Notes under the pieces: generated by a model
The model's database searches: none
What the model was told of the DNA's origin: nothing
Seen by the model: only the letters and a program-made list of their open reading frames with translations
Assembly (NCBI GenBank): GCA_964614535.1
Contig: CAZTOZ010000022.1
Location: 9,615-73,614 of the forward strand
Direction of reading: 5' to 3'
Origin: JALSHZ01 sp964614535
Lineage (GTDB): Bacteria; Pseudomonadota; Gammaproteobacteria; UWMA-0217
Length of the DNA: 64,000 nucleotides
Translations under genes and position numbers: made by a program
Shown here: positions 46,144-56,050 of the stretch, piece by piece
Layout of the letters: every line of letters starts with the position of its first letter
Numbering within the stretch: the stretch's first letter is position 1

Positions 46144-46154
46144 GGAAACTTGTA

Positions 46155-46230
46155 TGGTGGGTGCTGAGAGGCTCGAACTCCCGACCCCCTCCTTGTAAGG
46201 GAGGTGCTCTACCAACTGAGCTAAGCACCC
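46155..46230 (-). tRNA. tRNA-Val(TAC)
   Basis: A 76-nt gene including encoded CCA. The minus strand shows acceptor GGGTGCT/AGCACCC, D-arm GCTCAGTTGGTAGAGC, anticodon loop CTTACAA (TAC) and T-arm GTTCGAGCC. It lies 11 bp before tRNA-Asp and 44 bp after hupB with no terminator between, so it is probably processed from the hupB transcript. Confidence 0.98.
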
Positions 46231-46274
46231 GCGCCGGGGAGAGGATATTCGACCCTCCCCCCTCAACGAGCGCG

Positions 46275-46547
46275 CTAGTTTACGGCATCTTTCAGCGCTT
46301 TGCCAGCCTTGAATGAAGGAATCTTGCTGGCCTTGATCTGGATTGTCTCACCGGTACGCGGATTGCGGCCAGTGCGTGCTTCGCGGGTCTTGACCTGGAA
46401 GGAGCCGAAACCCACCAGCGTGATCTGATCACCGGCCTTGAGTGTATCAGTAACGACGTCGATCATCGCGTCTACCGCCTTTGCCGCGTCTGCCTTGGTG
46501 AAATCGGCCGCTTTCGCGATAGCGTCTACAAATTCTGATTTGTTCAT
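46275..46547 (-). CDS. hupB: DNA-binding protein HU-beta
   Basis: A 90-residue nucleoid protein that bends DNA without strong sequence preference. It begins MNKSEFVDAIAKAADFTK and carries the beta-arm signature GFGSFQVKTREARTGRNPRTGE with the intercalating Pro. The C-terminus KIPSFKAGKALKDAVN is typical. The start at 46547 follows AGGGACACCC. It lies downstream of lon, as in E. coli, and upstream of two tRNAs and ppiD. It has its own well-formed promoter with an overlapping palindrome. Confidence 0.98.
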   Translation of the reverse strand: MNKSEFVDAIAKAADFTKADAAKAVDAMIDVVTDTLKAGDQITLVGFGSFQVKTREARTGRNPRTGETIQIKASKIPSFKAGKALKDAVN

Positions 46548-46692
46548 GGGTGTCCCTAACGTGTTGATCAAATATCTGCCCACAACCGGTGTCGGAAACG
46601 GTGACACCCGGTGGCGAAAATACTTGCCTTGGTTGATTTTGAAGGACGCCTTCGATTCAAGGTGCATCCTCCTGAGAGGTCGCGACCGATGC

Positions 46693-46726
46693 CGCGAAGC
46701 GCGATTTATAACAATCGCGCTTCGCG
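46693..46726. repeat. Perfect 13-bp palindrome around the hupB -10 box
   Basis: CGCGAAGCGCGAT and ATCGCGCTTCGCG are perfectly inverted 13-bp arms around an 8-bp centre that contains the TTATAA -10 element. There is no T-run on either side, so it does not look like an intrinsic terminator. It is placed to act as an operator or as a cruciform at the promoter. Confidence 0.75.
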
Positions 46727-46734
46727 ACTGTCAA
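46706..46734 (-). promoter_or_regulatory. Sigma-70 promoter of hupB
   Basis: On the minus strand, TTGACA (46734-46729), a perfect -35 consensus, is separated by 17 bp from TTATAA (46711-46706). The transcript would start about 150 bp upstream of hupB. Confidence 0.75.
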
Positions 46735-46767
46735 CGTGTTCACAAAATTATTACAGTGAAAACGCAC

Positions 46768-46799
46768 CCTCCCGCCGCCATTCAAACGGTTACGGGAGG
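46768..46799 (-). terminator. Probable terminator of lon
   Basis: CCTCCCG and CGGGAGG form a 7-bp stem with an 18-bp loop that can pair further through CCG/CGG. It begins 6 bp after the lon stop codon, and a GTTTT stretch follows on the minus strand. Moderate support only. Confidence 0.5.
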
Positions 46800-46804
46800 T
46801 TGTT

Positions 46805-49222
<2,418 letters not shown>

Positions 49223-49330
49223 AGATATCTGGTCCGGACGGGAACGCTCCCCGTCAGTTTGGTTATAGCAATGCCACCGGGGCCGTCGCCATTCGTTGGC
49301 ACGGCAGAGCCTGCGGTAATCACTATCGGT

Positions 49331-49360
49331 ATATGGGGCCGCGAGGGGGCGGCTTCAACC
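49331..49360 (-). promoter_or_regulatory. Heat-shock (sigma-32) promoter of lon
   Basis: On the minus strand GGTTGAA (49360-49354) and CCCCATAT (49338-49331) are separated by 15 bp. They closely match the RpoH consensus CTTGAA and CCCCATNT with 13-15 bp spacing. It lies in the 169-bp clpX-lon gap about 110 bp before the lon start. Lon is a classic heat-shock gene, which supports the call. Confidence 0.8.
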
Positions 49361-49391
49361 CCTCGCAACCCGGATTCCGCCAACGGAAGGC

Positions 49392-50663
49392 TCAGTCACC
49401 CACCGCCGTCTTGAGGTCGCCGCCCTCATAGATGAGGTACGGCTGGGCATCACCGTTGATGACGGCCTCGTCGATGACGATCTTGGTGACGTCTTCATTG
49501 GAAGGAAGGTCGTACATGGTATCGAGCAGCACCGATTCGAGAATCGTGCGCAACCCCCTGGCGCCGGTCTTCCGTTCCATTGCCCGGCGCGCCACCGCGT
49601 GCAGGGCGTCCTTGCGAAACTCCAGTTCGACGTTTTCCATCTCGAAGAGTTTCTGATACTGCTTGGTGATGGCATTCTTGGGCTTGGAGAGGATCTCGAC
49701 CAGCGCATCCTCGTCCAGCTCGGTCAGCGTCGCCACCACCGGCAGGCGACCGACGAACTCGGGAATCAGGCCGTAACGAACGAGATCGCCCGGCTCGACA
49801 TCGACCAACAGATCACCGAGCGAACGCTCCTCGTCCTTGCCCTTGACCTCGGCCGAGAAGCCGATGCCGCTCTTCTCGGTCCGGTCACGGACGACCTTGT
49901 CGAGACCGGCAAAAGCACCGCCGCAAATGAACAGGATGTTGGAGGTATCGACCTGCAGGAATTCCTGCTGCGGATGCTTGCGGCCACCCTGGGGCGGTAC
50001 CGAGGCAACGGTGCCTTCGATCAGCTTCAGCAGCGCCTGCTGCACGCCCTCGCCGGAGACGTCACGGGTGATCGACGGATTGTCCGACTTGCGCGAGATC
50101 TTGTCGATCTCGTCGATGTAGACGATGCCCGTCTGGGCCTTCTCCACGTCGTAGTCGCATTTCTGCAACAATTTCTGAATGATGTTCTCGACATCCTCGC
50201 CGACGTAACCCGCTTCGGTCAGCGTGGTGGCATCGGCGATGGTGAACGGGACGTTGAGCAGCCGCGCCAACGTCTCGGCCAACAGGGTCTTGCCGGAGCC
50301 GGTGGGCCCAATCAGCAGGATGTTGCTCTTGGAGAGTTCGACGTCGTCGTTGTCGCTGCGGGACTCGAGGCGCTTGTAGTGGTTGTAAACCGCCACCGAC
50401 AGCACCTTCTTCGCGCGCTCCTGCCCAATGACATATTCATCGAGTATGGCATTGATTTCCTTGGGTTTTGGAAGCGACGAATGCTCGGCTACCGTCTGCT
50501 CCTGCATCTCCTCGCGAATGATGTCGTTGCAGAGCTCGACACACTCGTCACAGATGAACACGGAGGGGCCGGCAATCAGCTTCTTCACCTCGTGCTGACT
50601 CTTTCCGCAGAAGGAACAGTACAGCAGCTTGCCGTTGCCCTGATCGTCTTTCTTGTCACTCAT
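49392..50663 (-). CDS. clpX: ATP-dependent Clp protease ATPase subunit ClpX
   Basis: An AAA+ unfoldase that feeds substrates to ClpP. The 423 residues start with the zinc-binding domain (C16, C19, C38 and C41: LLYCSFCG and FICDECVELC), followed by Walker A IGPTGSGKT, Walker B IVYIDEIDK, the pore loop GYVGED and the ClpP-contacting IGF loop in KSGIGFSAE. Length and order after clpP match E. coli. Confidence 0.98.
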   Translation of the reverse strand: MSDKKDDQGNGKLLYCSFCGKSQHEVKKLIAGPSVFICDECVELCNDIIREEMQEQTVAEHSSLPKPKEINAILDEYVIGQERAKKVLSVAVYNHYKRLESRSDNDDVELSKSNILLIGPTGSGKTLLAETLARLLNVPFTIADATTLTEAGYVGEDVENIIQKLLQKCDYDVEKAQTGIVYIDEIDKISRKSDNPSITRDVSGEGVQQALLKLIEGTVASVPPQGGRKHPQQEFLQVDTSNILFICGGAFAGLDKVVRDRTEKSGIGFSAEVKGKDEERSLGDLLVDVEPGDLVRYGLIPEFVGRLPVVATLTELDEDALVEILSKPKNAITKQYQKLFEMENVELEFRKDALHAVARRAMERKTGARGLRTILESVLLDTMYDLPSNEDVTKIVIDEAVINGDAQPYLIYEGGDLKTAVGD

Positions 50664-50679
50664 CTACAATGCCCTGCCA

Positions 50680-50742
50680 GTTGATTCTGGATCAACCTTG
50701 CCGCGTTTCGCCATAAGAATCAAGCCGATCCGCAGTGCGGAT
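50680..50742. repeat. Two inverted repeats in the clpP-clpX gap
   Basis: GTTGAT-TCTGG-ATCAAC (50680-50696) has 6-bp arms and ATCCGCA-G-TGCGGAT (50728-50742) has 7-bp arms. Both lie in the 108-bp gap between clpP and clpX. They may be operators, mRNA processing hairpins or a weak terminator; no T-run follows either. Confidence 0.4.
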
Positions 50743-50771
50743 ATTGTCTTTAGATCGTAGCGAGACCTGAT

Positions 50772-51419
50772 CTAATCTTTTTCCTCGGCAGAGCGGGAAT
50801 CGAGCACGGTATCGATCAATCCGTAGTCGGCGGCTTCACTGGCGCTCATGAAGCGGTCGCGCTCGGTGTCTTCGTCGATCTTCTCGACCGACTGCCCGGT
50901 ATGGCGCGCCAGAATCTGGTTCAGTGTGGCCTTGACCTTGAGGATCTCACGGGCATGGATGTCGATATCCGTGGCCTGGCCCTGAAAACCACCGAGCGGC
51001 TGGTGGATCATCACCCGAGAGTGTGGCAGGCAGAAGCGCTTGCCGGCCGCGCCACCGGCCAGCAACACGGCCCCCATGCTGGCGGCCTGACCGATGCAGA
51101 GCGTGCTGACGTCGGGCTTGATGAACTGCATGGTGTCGTAGATGGCCATGCCGGCGGTGACGGAACCGCCCGGAGAGTTGATGTAGAGGTGAATGTCCTT
51201 GTCCGGATTCTCCGACTCGAGGAACAGCAGCTGTGCCACGATCAGATTGGCCATGTAGTCTTCGACCGGACCCACGGCGAACACGACGCGCTCCTTGAGC
51301 AGCCGGGAATAGATGTCGTAGGAACGCTCGCCCCGCGAGGTCTGCTCCACGACCATCGGGATGAGGTTGAGCGCCTGGGTGTCCAGCGCGCCATGGTCGA
51401 ACGGTGAATTCCGGCTCAT
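50772..51419 (-). CDS. clpP: ATP-dependent Clp protease proteolytic subunit
   Basis: A serine protease forming the ClpXP and ClpAP chamber. The 215-residue protein contains the catalytic S114 (GQAASMGAVLL) and H139 (RVMIHQPLGG), with the Asp in the DTERDRFMSA region. A short propeptide precedes LIPMVVEQTSRGERSYDI. It starts 23 bp after tig and is followed by clpX after 108 bp. Confidence 0.98.
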   Translation of the reverse strand: MSRNSPFDHGALDTQALNLIPMVVEQTSRGERSYDIYSRLLKERVVFAVGPVEDYMANLIVAQLLFLESENPDKDIHLYINSPGGSVTAGMAIYDTMQFIKPDVSTLCIGQAASMGAVLLAGGAAGKRFCLPHSRVMIHQPLGGFQGQATDIDIHAREILKVKATLNQILARHTGQSVEKIDEDTERDRFMSASEAADYGLIDTVLDSRSAEEKD

Positions 51420-51442
51420 AGGTTTCTCCCTGAAGGTTCCGA

Positions 51443-52735
51443 TTACTTTCCTGGTTCCATTATATCTGCAAACGACGTTTTCTCGTCGGAGACCTTCGCA
51501 TTATTGAGAACCCAGTCCACCACCTGGTCTTCGAGCACCATGGCTTCGAGCATGGCCATCTGCCCCGGATTGGAGCGGTAGTACTTCTTGACCTCGTCGG
51601 CGTCTTCATAGCTGGCGGCCAGCTCGTCCAGTTCGGCCTCGACCCGGTCCTTGTCGAGCTCGATCTCCCTGGCACGGATGATCTCACCGACGATGAGGCC
51701 GAGCGCGACGCGCTTCCGCGCCTCCTCCTCGAACAGCTCGTCGGGGAACATCGATTCATTGGCGCCCTGGGCGCTGGCCATCGCCTGTTGCCGCATGCGA
51801 CCGATCTCCTCGGCGACCAGCGCCTTGGGCACATCGATCTGGTGCAGCGCCAGCAATCCATCCATCACCTGCGCCTTGACCTTCGACTTCAGCTTCGCCT
51901 TGAGTTCCCGCTGCATGTTCTCGCGGATATCCTCACGCAGCTTCTCGACACCGCCTTCCGTGATGCCGAAGGCCTCGAGAAAGGCATCGTCCACCGCTGG
52001 CAGGCGTGGCTCGCGCACCTCTTTCACCTTCACCTCGAAGCGTGCTTCCTTGCCGGCCAGATCCTTGACGTGGTAGTCCTCGGGAAAGGTAACCTGAATC
52101 TCCTTCTCGTCCCCCGCCGAGAGGCCGACGAGTTGGTCCTCGAAATCGGAGATCATCCGCCCCTCGCCAATGACGACCGGCAGATCCTCGGCCTCGCCAC
52201 CGTCGAAGGCCTCATCGCCAATATAGCCCTTGAAGTCGATGACGATCTCGTCGCCGCTCTGCGAGGCACGCTCCACCGCCTCCCAGGTCTGACGCTGCTT
52301 ACGCAGGTTCTCGATCATCTTGTCGATGTCGCTCTCGGCAATCTCGGCATCGTAGCGGGTGATCTCGAGAGAGGAGACATCGGCCACCTCGATCTCGGGG
52401 TAGACCTCGAACGTCGCCTTGTACTCCAGCGGTTCCCCCTGCTTGACGTTGATCGGCTCGATCGACGGCCCACCGGCCGGCTGCAGCTTCTCCTGCTCGA
52501 CGGCCTCCTGGAAACTGCTCTGCAACACCTCGCTCAGCACCTCTTGATAGACGCTGGCGCCATATTGCTGCTTGACGATCTTCAGCGGAACCTTGCCCGG
52601 ACGAAAGCCGTTGATTCGCACCCTGCCGCGCAGGGACTTCAGACGCGCATCGACCGCCTCGTCGACGCGCTCGGCAGGCACTTGCACAGTCATCTGGCGT
52701 TCGATGCTGCTCGTGGATTCGACTGATACTTGCAT
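51443..52735 (-). CDS. tig: Trigger factor
   Basis: A ribosome-associated chaperone and prolyl isomerase that meets nascent chains. The 430 residues have the ribosome-binding loop GFRPGKVP, an FKBP-type domain (about 150-240; GDEIVIDFKGYIGDEAFDGG) and a helical C-terminal chaperone domain. The ATG at 52735 is preferred over an in-frame GTG at 52744 because it gives the typical MQVSVES start. The tRNA-Leu gene ends only 67 bp upstream with no terminator, so tig may be read from the tRNA promoter as well. Confidence 0.96.
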   Translation of the reverse strand: MQVSVESTSSIERQMTVQVPAERVDEAVDARLKSLRGRVRINGFRPGKVPLKIVKQQYGASVYQEVLSEVLQSSFQEAVEQEKLQPAGGPSIEPINVKQGEPLEYKATFEVYPEIEVADVSSLEITRYDAEIAESDIDKMIENLRKQRQTWEAVERASQSGDEIVIDFKGYIGDEAFDGGEAEDLPVVIGEGRMISDFEDQLVGLSAGDEKEIQVTFPEDYHVKDLAGKEARFEVKVKEVREPRLPAVDDAFLEAFGITEGGVEKLREDIRENMQRELKAKLKSKVKAQVMDGLLALHQIDVPKALVAEEIGRMRQQAMASAQGANESMFPDELFEEEARKRVALGLIVGEIIRAREIELDKDRVEAELDELAASYEDADEVKKYYRSNPGQMAMLEAMVLEDQVVDWVLNNAKVSDEKTSFADIMEPGK

Positions 52736-52802
52736 TTGTGTCACGACCTTTAGATTGCTTCGCTCGATGTTTCGTCCGGGAGGAGCGGGACTGAAAACGG
52801 GA

Positions 52803-52887
<85 letters not shown>

Positions 52888-52950
52888 ATAGCGAGATCCC
52901 CGCCGACGTCCGGCCGGGATGCTGTCATCAAAATATAGAAGGAAAGAAAA

Positions 52951-53026
52951 TGGGGTGGGTGATGGGACTTGAACCCACGACCACTGGAATCACAATCCAG
53001 GGCTCTACCACCTGAGCTACACCCAC
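52951..53026 (-). tRNA. tRNA-His(GTG)
   Basis: A 76-nt gene with encoded CCA: acceptor GTGGGTG/CACCCAC, D-arm GCTCAGGTGGTAGAGC, anticodon loop TTGTGAT (GTG) and discriminator C. The base just before it is G (53027), the usual tRNA-His G-1, which pairs with C73. Confidence 0.97.
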
Positions 53027-53091
53027 CATAATCCGGGAACAACAGCAGACAGCCTGTCGAGTCAGCGGTTGGCAAATCCAGCAGGCGCAAA

Positions 53092-53168
53092 TGGCACGCC
53101 CGGCAGGATTCGAACCTGCGACCCTCGGCTTAGAAGGCCGATGCTCTATCCAGCTGAGCTACGGGCGC
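53092..53168 (-). tRNA. tRNA-Arg(TCT)
   Basis: A 77-nt gene with encoded CCA: 5' acceptor GCGCCCG, anticodon loop CTTCTAA (TCT) and T-loop GTTCGAATC. The 3' acceptor strand is CGGGCGT, so the first acceptor pair is a G1-U72 wobble where G-C is usual. Confidence 0.96.
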
Positions 53169-53234
53169 ATGTGCTGGATCTGTCCACTGCCCTTTCCTTA
53201 CACCTGAGATGCACCAGCAGCCCGCTGGACCGGG

Positions 53235-53311
53235 TGGTCGGAGTGGAGGGATTCGAACCCCCGACCCTCTGCTCCCAAAGCAGATGCGCTACCAAGCTGC
53301 GCTACACTCCG
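53235..53311 (-). tRNA. tRNA-Pro(TGG)
   Basis: A 77-nt gene with encoded CCA: acceptor CGGAGTG/CACTCCG, D-arm GCGCAGCTTGGTAGCGC, anticodon loop TTTGGGA (TGG) and T-loop GTTCGAATC. It is the first gene of the four-tRNA group, directly after a strong promoter. Confidence 0.97.
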
Positions 53312-53335
53312 CTACTGCATTTCAAGAGGGCGAGA

Positions 53336-53364
53336 ATGATACGCACCCCTTCCAGCGCAATCAA
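53336..53364 (-). promoter_or_regulatory. Sigma-70 promoter of the Pro-Arg-His-Leu tRNA group
   Basis: On the minus strand TTGATT (53364-53359), 17 bp, TATCAT (53341-53336), about 25 bp before tRNA-Pro. A GC-rich discriminator (CTCGCCC) follows the -10, as in stable-RNA promoters under stringent control. Confidence 0.7.
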
Positions 53365-53382
53365 CCCGCCCCCTGAACTTTT

Positions 53383-53410
53383 TTGTTAAACGCCACCGCG
53401 CTGCTATATC
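53383..53410 (+). promoter_or_regulatory. Possible promoter of folD
   Basis: TTGTTA (53383-53388), 16 bp, TATATC (53405-53410), about 47 bp before the folD start. It is divergent from the tRNA promoter. Confidence 0.4.
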
Positions 53411-53456
53411 ATCCCGCCCCGGGGAATATCCCCCTCGCCACCACGGGAATCCAGCC

Positions 53457-54320
53457 ATGACCGCAGCAATCATCGACGGCAAAGCCATCGCCCAGCAGAT
53501 CCGCGCCGAAATCAAGCAAACCGTTGCCCAGCAGGTGGCAAGCGGCCAGCGGCCACCGGGGCTGGCGGTGATCCTCGTGGGCAACAACCCCGCCTCCGAA
53601 GTCTACGTCGGCCACAAGCGGCGCGCCTGCGAAGAAGTCGGCTTCCACTCCGAGGCGCACAACCTCGACGCCGACGTCTCCGAGGCGGAGCTTTTGGCGC
53701 TGATCGGGCGTCTCAACGACGACGAACGCATCGACGGCATCCTCGTACAGCTGCCACTGCCGGACCACATCGACACCGAAACCATCATCGAGGCGATCCT
53801 GCCATCAAAGGACGTGGACGGATTCCATCCATATAATGTCGGCCGGCTGGCCGTGCGTCTGCCGCTGCTGCGCTCCTGCACCCCTTACGGCGTCATTCAC
53901 CTGCTCGACAGCGTGGGCGAAACCTACAAAGGGCGCAACGCCGTCATCGTCGGCGCCTCCAATATCGTCGGCCGACCGATGTCGCTGGAACTGCTGCTCG
54001 CCGGCGCCACCGTCACCGTCTGCCACCGCTTCACCAGTGATCTCGAAGCCCATGTGCGCCGTGCCGACATCCTCGTGGTCGCGGTCGGCAAGCCCGGCAT
54101 CGTCGCCGGCGACTGGATCAAGCCGGGCGCCACCGTCATCGACGTCGGCATCAACCGCACCGACGACGGCAAGCTGGTGGGCGACGTCGATTTCGATAGC
54201 GCGCGGGAACGCGCCGCCTACATCACCCCAGTGCCCGGTGGCGTCGGGCCAATGACGGTCGCGATCCTGCTCAAGAACACTCTTTACGCCGCCAGACTGC
54301 ATCAGGAGCAACAAGGATGA
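53457..54320 (+). CDS. folD: Methylenetetrahydrofolate dehydrogenase/cyclohydrolase
   Basis: A bifunctional enzyme interconverting 5,10-methylene- and 10-formyl-tetrahydrofolate with NADP. The 287-residue protein has the active-site YVGHKRRACEEVGF (Tyr and Lys), VQLPLPDHID, SCTPYGV, and the Rossmann loop VIVGASNIVGRPMSLELLLAGA. The C-terminal TPVPGGVGPMTVAILLKNT is typical. Its stop overlaps the start of the next gene by four bases (ATGA), so the two are translationally coupled. Confidence 0.97.
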   Translation: MTAAIIDGKAIAQQIRAEIKQTVAQQVASGQRPPGLAVILVGNNPASEVYVGHKRRACEEVGFHSEAHNLDADVSEAELLALIGRLNDDERIDGILVQLPLPDHIDTETIIEAILPSKDVDGFHPYNVGRLAVRLPLLRSCTPYGVIHLLDSVGETYKGRNAVIVGASNIVGRPMSLELLLAGATVTVCHRFTSDLEAHVRRADILVVAVGKPGIVAGDWIKPGATVIDVGINRTDDGKLVGDVDFDSARERAAYITPVPGGVGPMTVAILLKNTLYAARLHQEQQG

Positions 54321-56011
54321 GCCCGATTCCCGCCCCCCATGGCGGGACGCTGATCGACCTCTACCTGCAAGGCGAAGAACTGGAACAGGAGAAAGCACGC
54401 GCGGCCAGCTACCCCGCCTGGACCCTGAACGAATCGCAACTGAGCGATATCGAGCTGCTGCTCAACGGCGGTTTCTCGCCACTCACCGGCTACCTGACCC
54501 GAAGCGACTACGACCGGGTCGTCGAGGCACTGCGGTTGGCCGACGGCCTACCATGGCCCCTGCCGATCGTGCTCGATGTCACCGACGATTTCGCCACTGC
54601 GATCGAGCCGGGTGACGCCATCGCGCTCCACGATCCCGAAGGACTGCTGATCGCCACCCTCGACGTAGAGGAGTGCTGGCGACCCGACATCGACCGGGAG
54701 GCCCGGCACTGCCTTGGCACCGATGCGGACGATCACCCAGGCGTCCAGCGACTGCGCCAACGCAACCCCGTCTGTCTCGGCGGCAAACTCCACGGGATCA
54801 CCCCACCTCCCCGCTACGCCTTCAGCCGCTACCGATTCACTCCCGGCGAGCTCCGCCGGGAATTCAAGCGCCGCAGCTGGGGACGGACACTGGCCTTTCA
54901 CAGCAGCCGCCCCATGTTCGCAGCCCAGATCGAACTGGCCGCCCGCAGCGCCCGCGAGCAACGCGCCAACCTCGTCATCCACCCCACGGTGGACAATGGC
55001 CGCGACGCGCTGGTGGACGACTTTACCCGGATGCGGTGCTACGAACTGGCATTACAGGCGCTGCCCGAACAGACCACGCTGCTGGCCGCCGTGCCGCTCG
55101 TCAGCCGCTACGCCGGCCCACGCGAGGCACTGCTGCACGCCATCGTCCGCCAAAACTTCGGCCTGACGCTGATGATCGTCGGTGACGACCACGCCGGCGC
55201 CGGCGGCCCGTGGGCCGACCCCAGGGCGGCACAACGACTGATCCGGCGGTACGACGACGAATTGGAGATCGGCATCGTCCCGGTGGAGGAGACGGTTTTC
55301 GTCCAGCAGCGCGCCGAATTCCTGCCCGTGAGCGAAGTGCCGGCTGAAACGACCACCGTCACGCTGGACGACGACGAGCTGACGCGACGGCTCGAACTCG
55401 ATCTGCCGATCCCGGACTGGTTCGCGCCACGGCCGATTCTCGACGAGATACGCCGCGCCCGCCCGCCGCGACACCGACAGGGCTTCACCGTCTTTTTCAC
55501 CGGCCTGTCGGGCTCGGGCAAATCGACCCTCGCCCATGCGCTGATGCACAAACTGCGTGAGCACGGCAGCCGCAGCGTCAGCCTGCTCGATGGCGACATC
55601 GTCCGCCACAACCTCTCATCGGAGCTGGGTTTCTCGCGCGAACACCGGAATCTCAACATCCGCCGCATCGGCTTCGTCGCCAGCGAGATCACCAAGGCCG
55701 GCGGCGTCGCCATCTGCGCCCCCATCGCCCCCTATCGCGAGACACGACGTCAGGTCCGACGGATGGTATCGGCTCACGGCGGCTTCATCGAGGTCCATGT
55801 CGCCACGCCGCTCGACGTCTGCGAGGCGCGCGATCGCAAGGGACTCTACGCCAAGGCGCGCAAGGGCCTGATCGAGGCCTTCACTGGCATCAGCGATCCC
55901 TACGAAGCGCCGGAAAAGGCCGAAGTGGTCATCGACACCAGCACGGTGTCGCCGGTCGAGGCCGCCAACCGCATCATGCTGACGCTGGAGCAGCTGGGGT
56001 ACGTGAAATAG
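54317..56011 (+). CDS. Fusion of degenerate ATP-sulfurylase-like domain and APS kinase
   Basis: A 564-residue protein. Residues about 1-375 have the ATP sulfurylase fold (LLNGGFSPLTGYL, YAGPREALLHAIVRQNFG), but catalytic motifs are lost: the canonical QxRNPxHxxH motif reads HSSRPMFAAQ at 195-204, the second motif IHPTVDNGRD (221-230) lacks the usual Gly/Lys pattern, and GRDHAG reads GDDHAG. Residues about 385-564 form an intact APS kinase: P-loop GLSGSGKS (396-403), DGD (425-427), FSREHRNLNIRR and GISDPYEAPEKAE. It should therefore make PAPS from APS and ATP but probably cannot make APS. Databases would likely label it a bifunctional enzyme. Confidence 0.88.
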   Translation: MSPIPAPHGGTLIDLYLQGEELEQEKARAASYPAWTLNESQLSDIELLLNGGFSPLTGYLTRSDYDRVVEALRLADGLPWPLPIVLDVTDDFATAIEPGDAIALHDPEGLLIATLDVEECWRPDIDREARHCLGTDADDHPGVQRLRQRNPVCLGGKLHGITPPPRYAFSRYRFTPGELRREFKRRSWGRTLAFHSSRPMFAAQIELAARSAREQRANLVIHPTVDNGRDALVDDFTRMRCYELALQALPEQTTLLAAVPLVSRYAGPREALLHAIVRQNFGLTLMIVGDDHAGAGGPWADPRAAQRLIRRYDDELEIGIVPVEETVFVQQRAEFLPVSEVPAETTTVTLDDDELTRRLELDLPIPDWFAPRPILDEIRRARPPRHRQGFTVFFTGLSGSGKSTLAHALMHKLREHGSRSVSLLDGDIVRHNLSSELGFSREHRNLNIRRIGFVASEITKAGGVAICAPIAPYRETRRQVRRMVSAHGGFIEVHVATPLDVCEARDRKGLYAKARKGLIEAFTGISDPYEAPEKAEVVIDTSTVSPVEAANRIMLTLEQLGYVK

Positions 56012-56013
56012 CC

Positions 56014-56030
56014 GCCGGCACCATGCCGGC
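56014..56030. terminator. Short hairpin between convergent genes
   Basis: GCCGGCA-CCA-TGCCGGC is a 7-bp perfect stem 2 bp after the stop of the APS-kinase fusion, between it and the convergent DUF533 gene. No T-run is present, so it is a weak terminator candidate. Confidence 0.35.
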
Positions 56031-56050
56031 AGCAAGATATACGACGGGTA

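Noticed and set aside
49300..49320. TGGCACG-like sequence resembling a sigma-54 -24 element
   Set aside because: The -12 element is not at the required spacing, and a better sigma-32 promoter explains the region.
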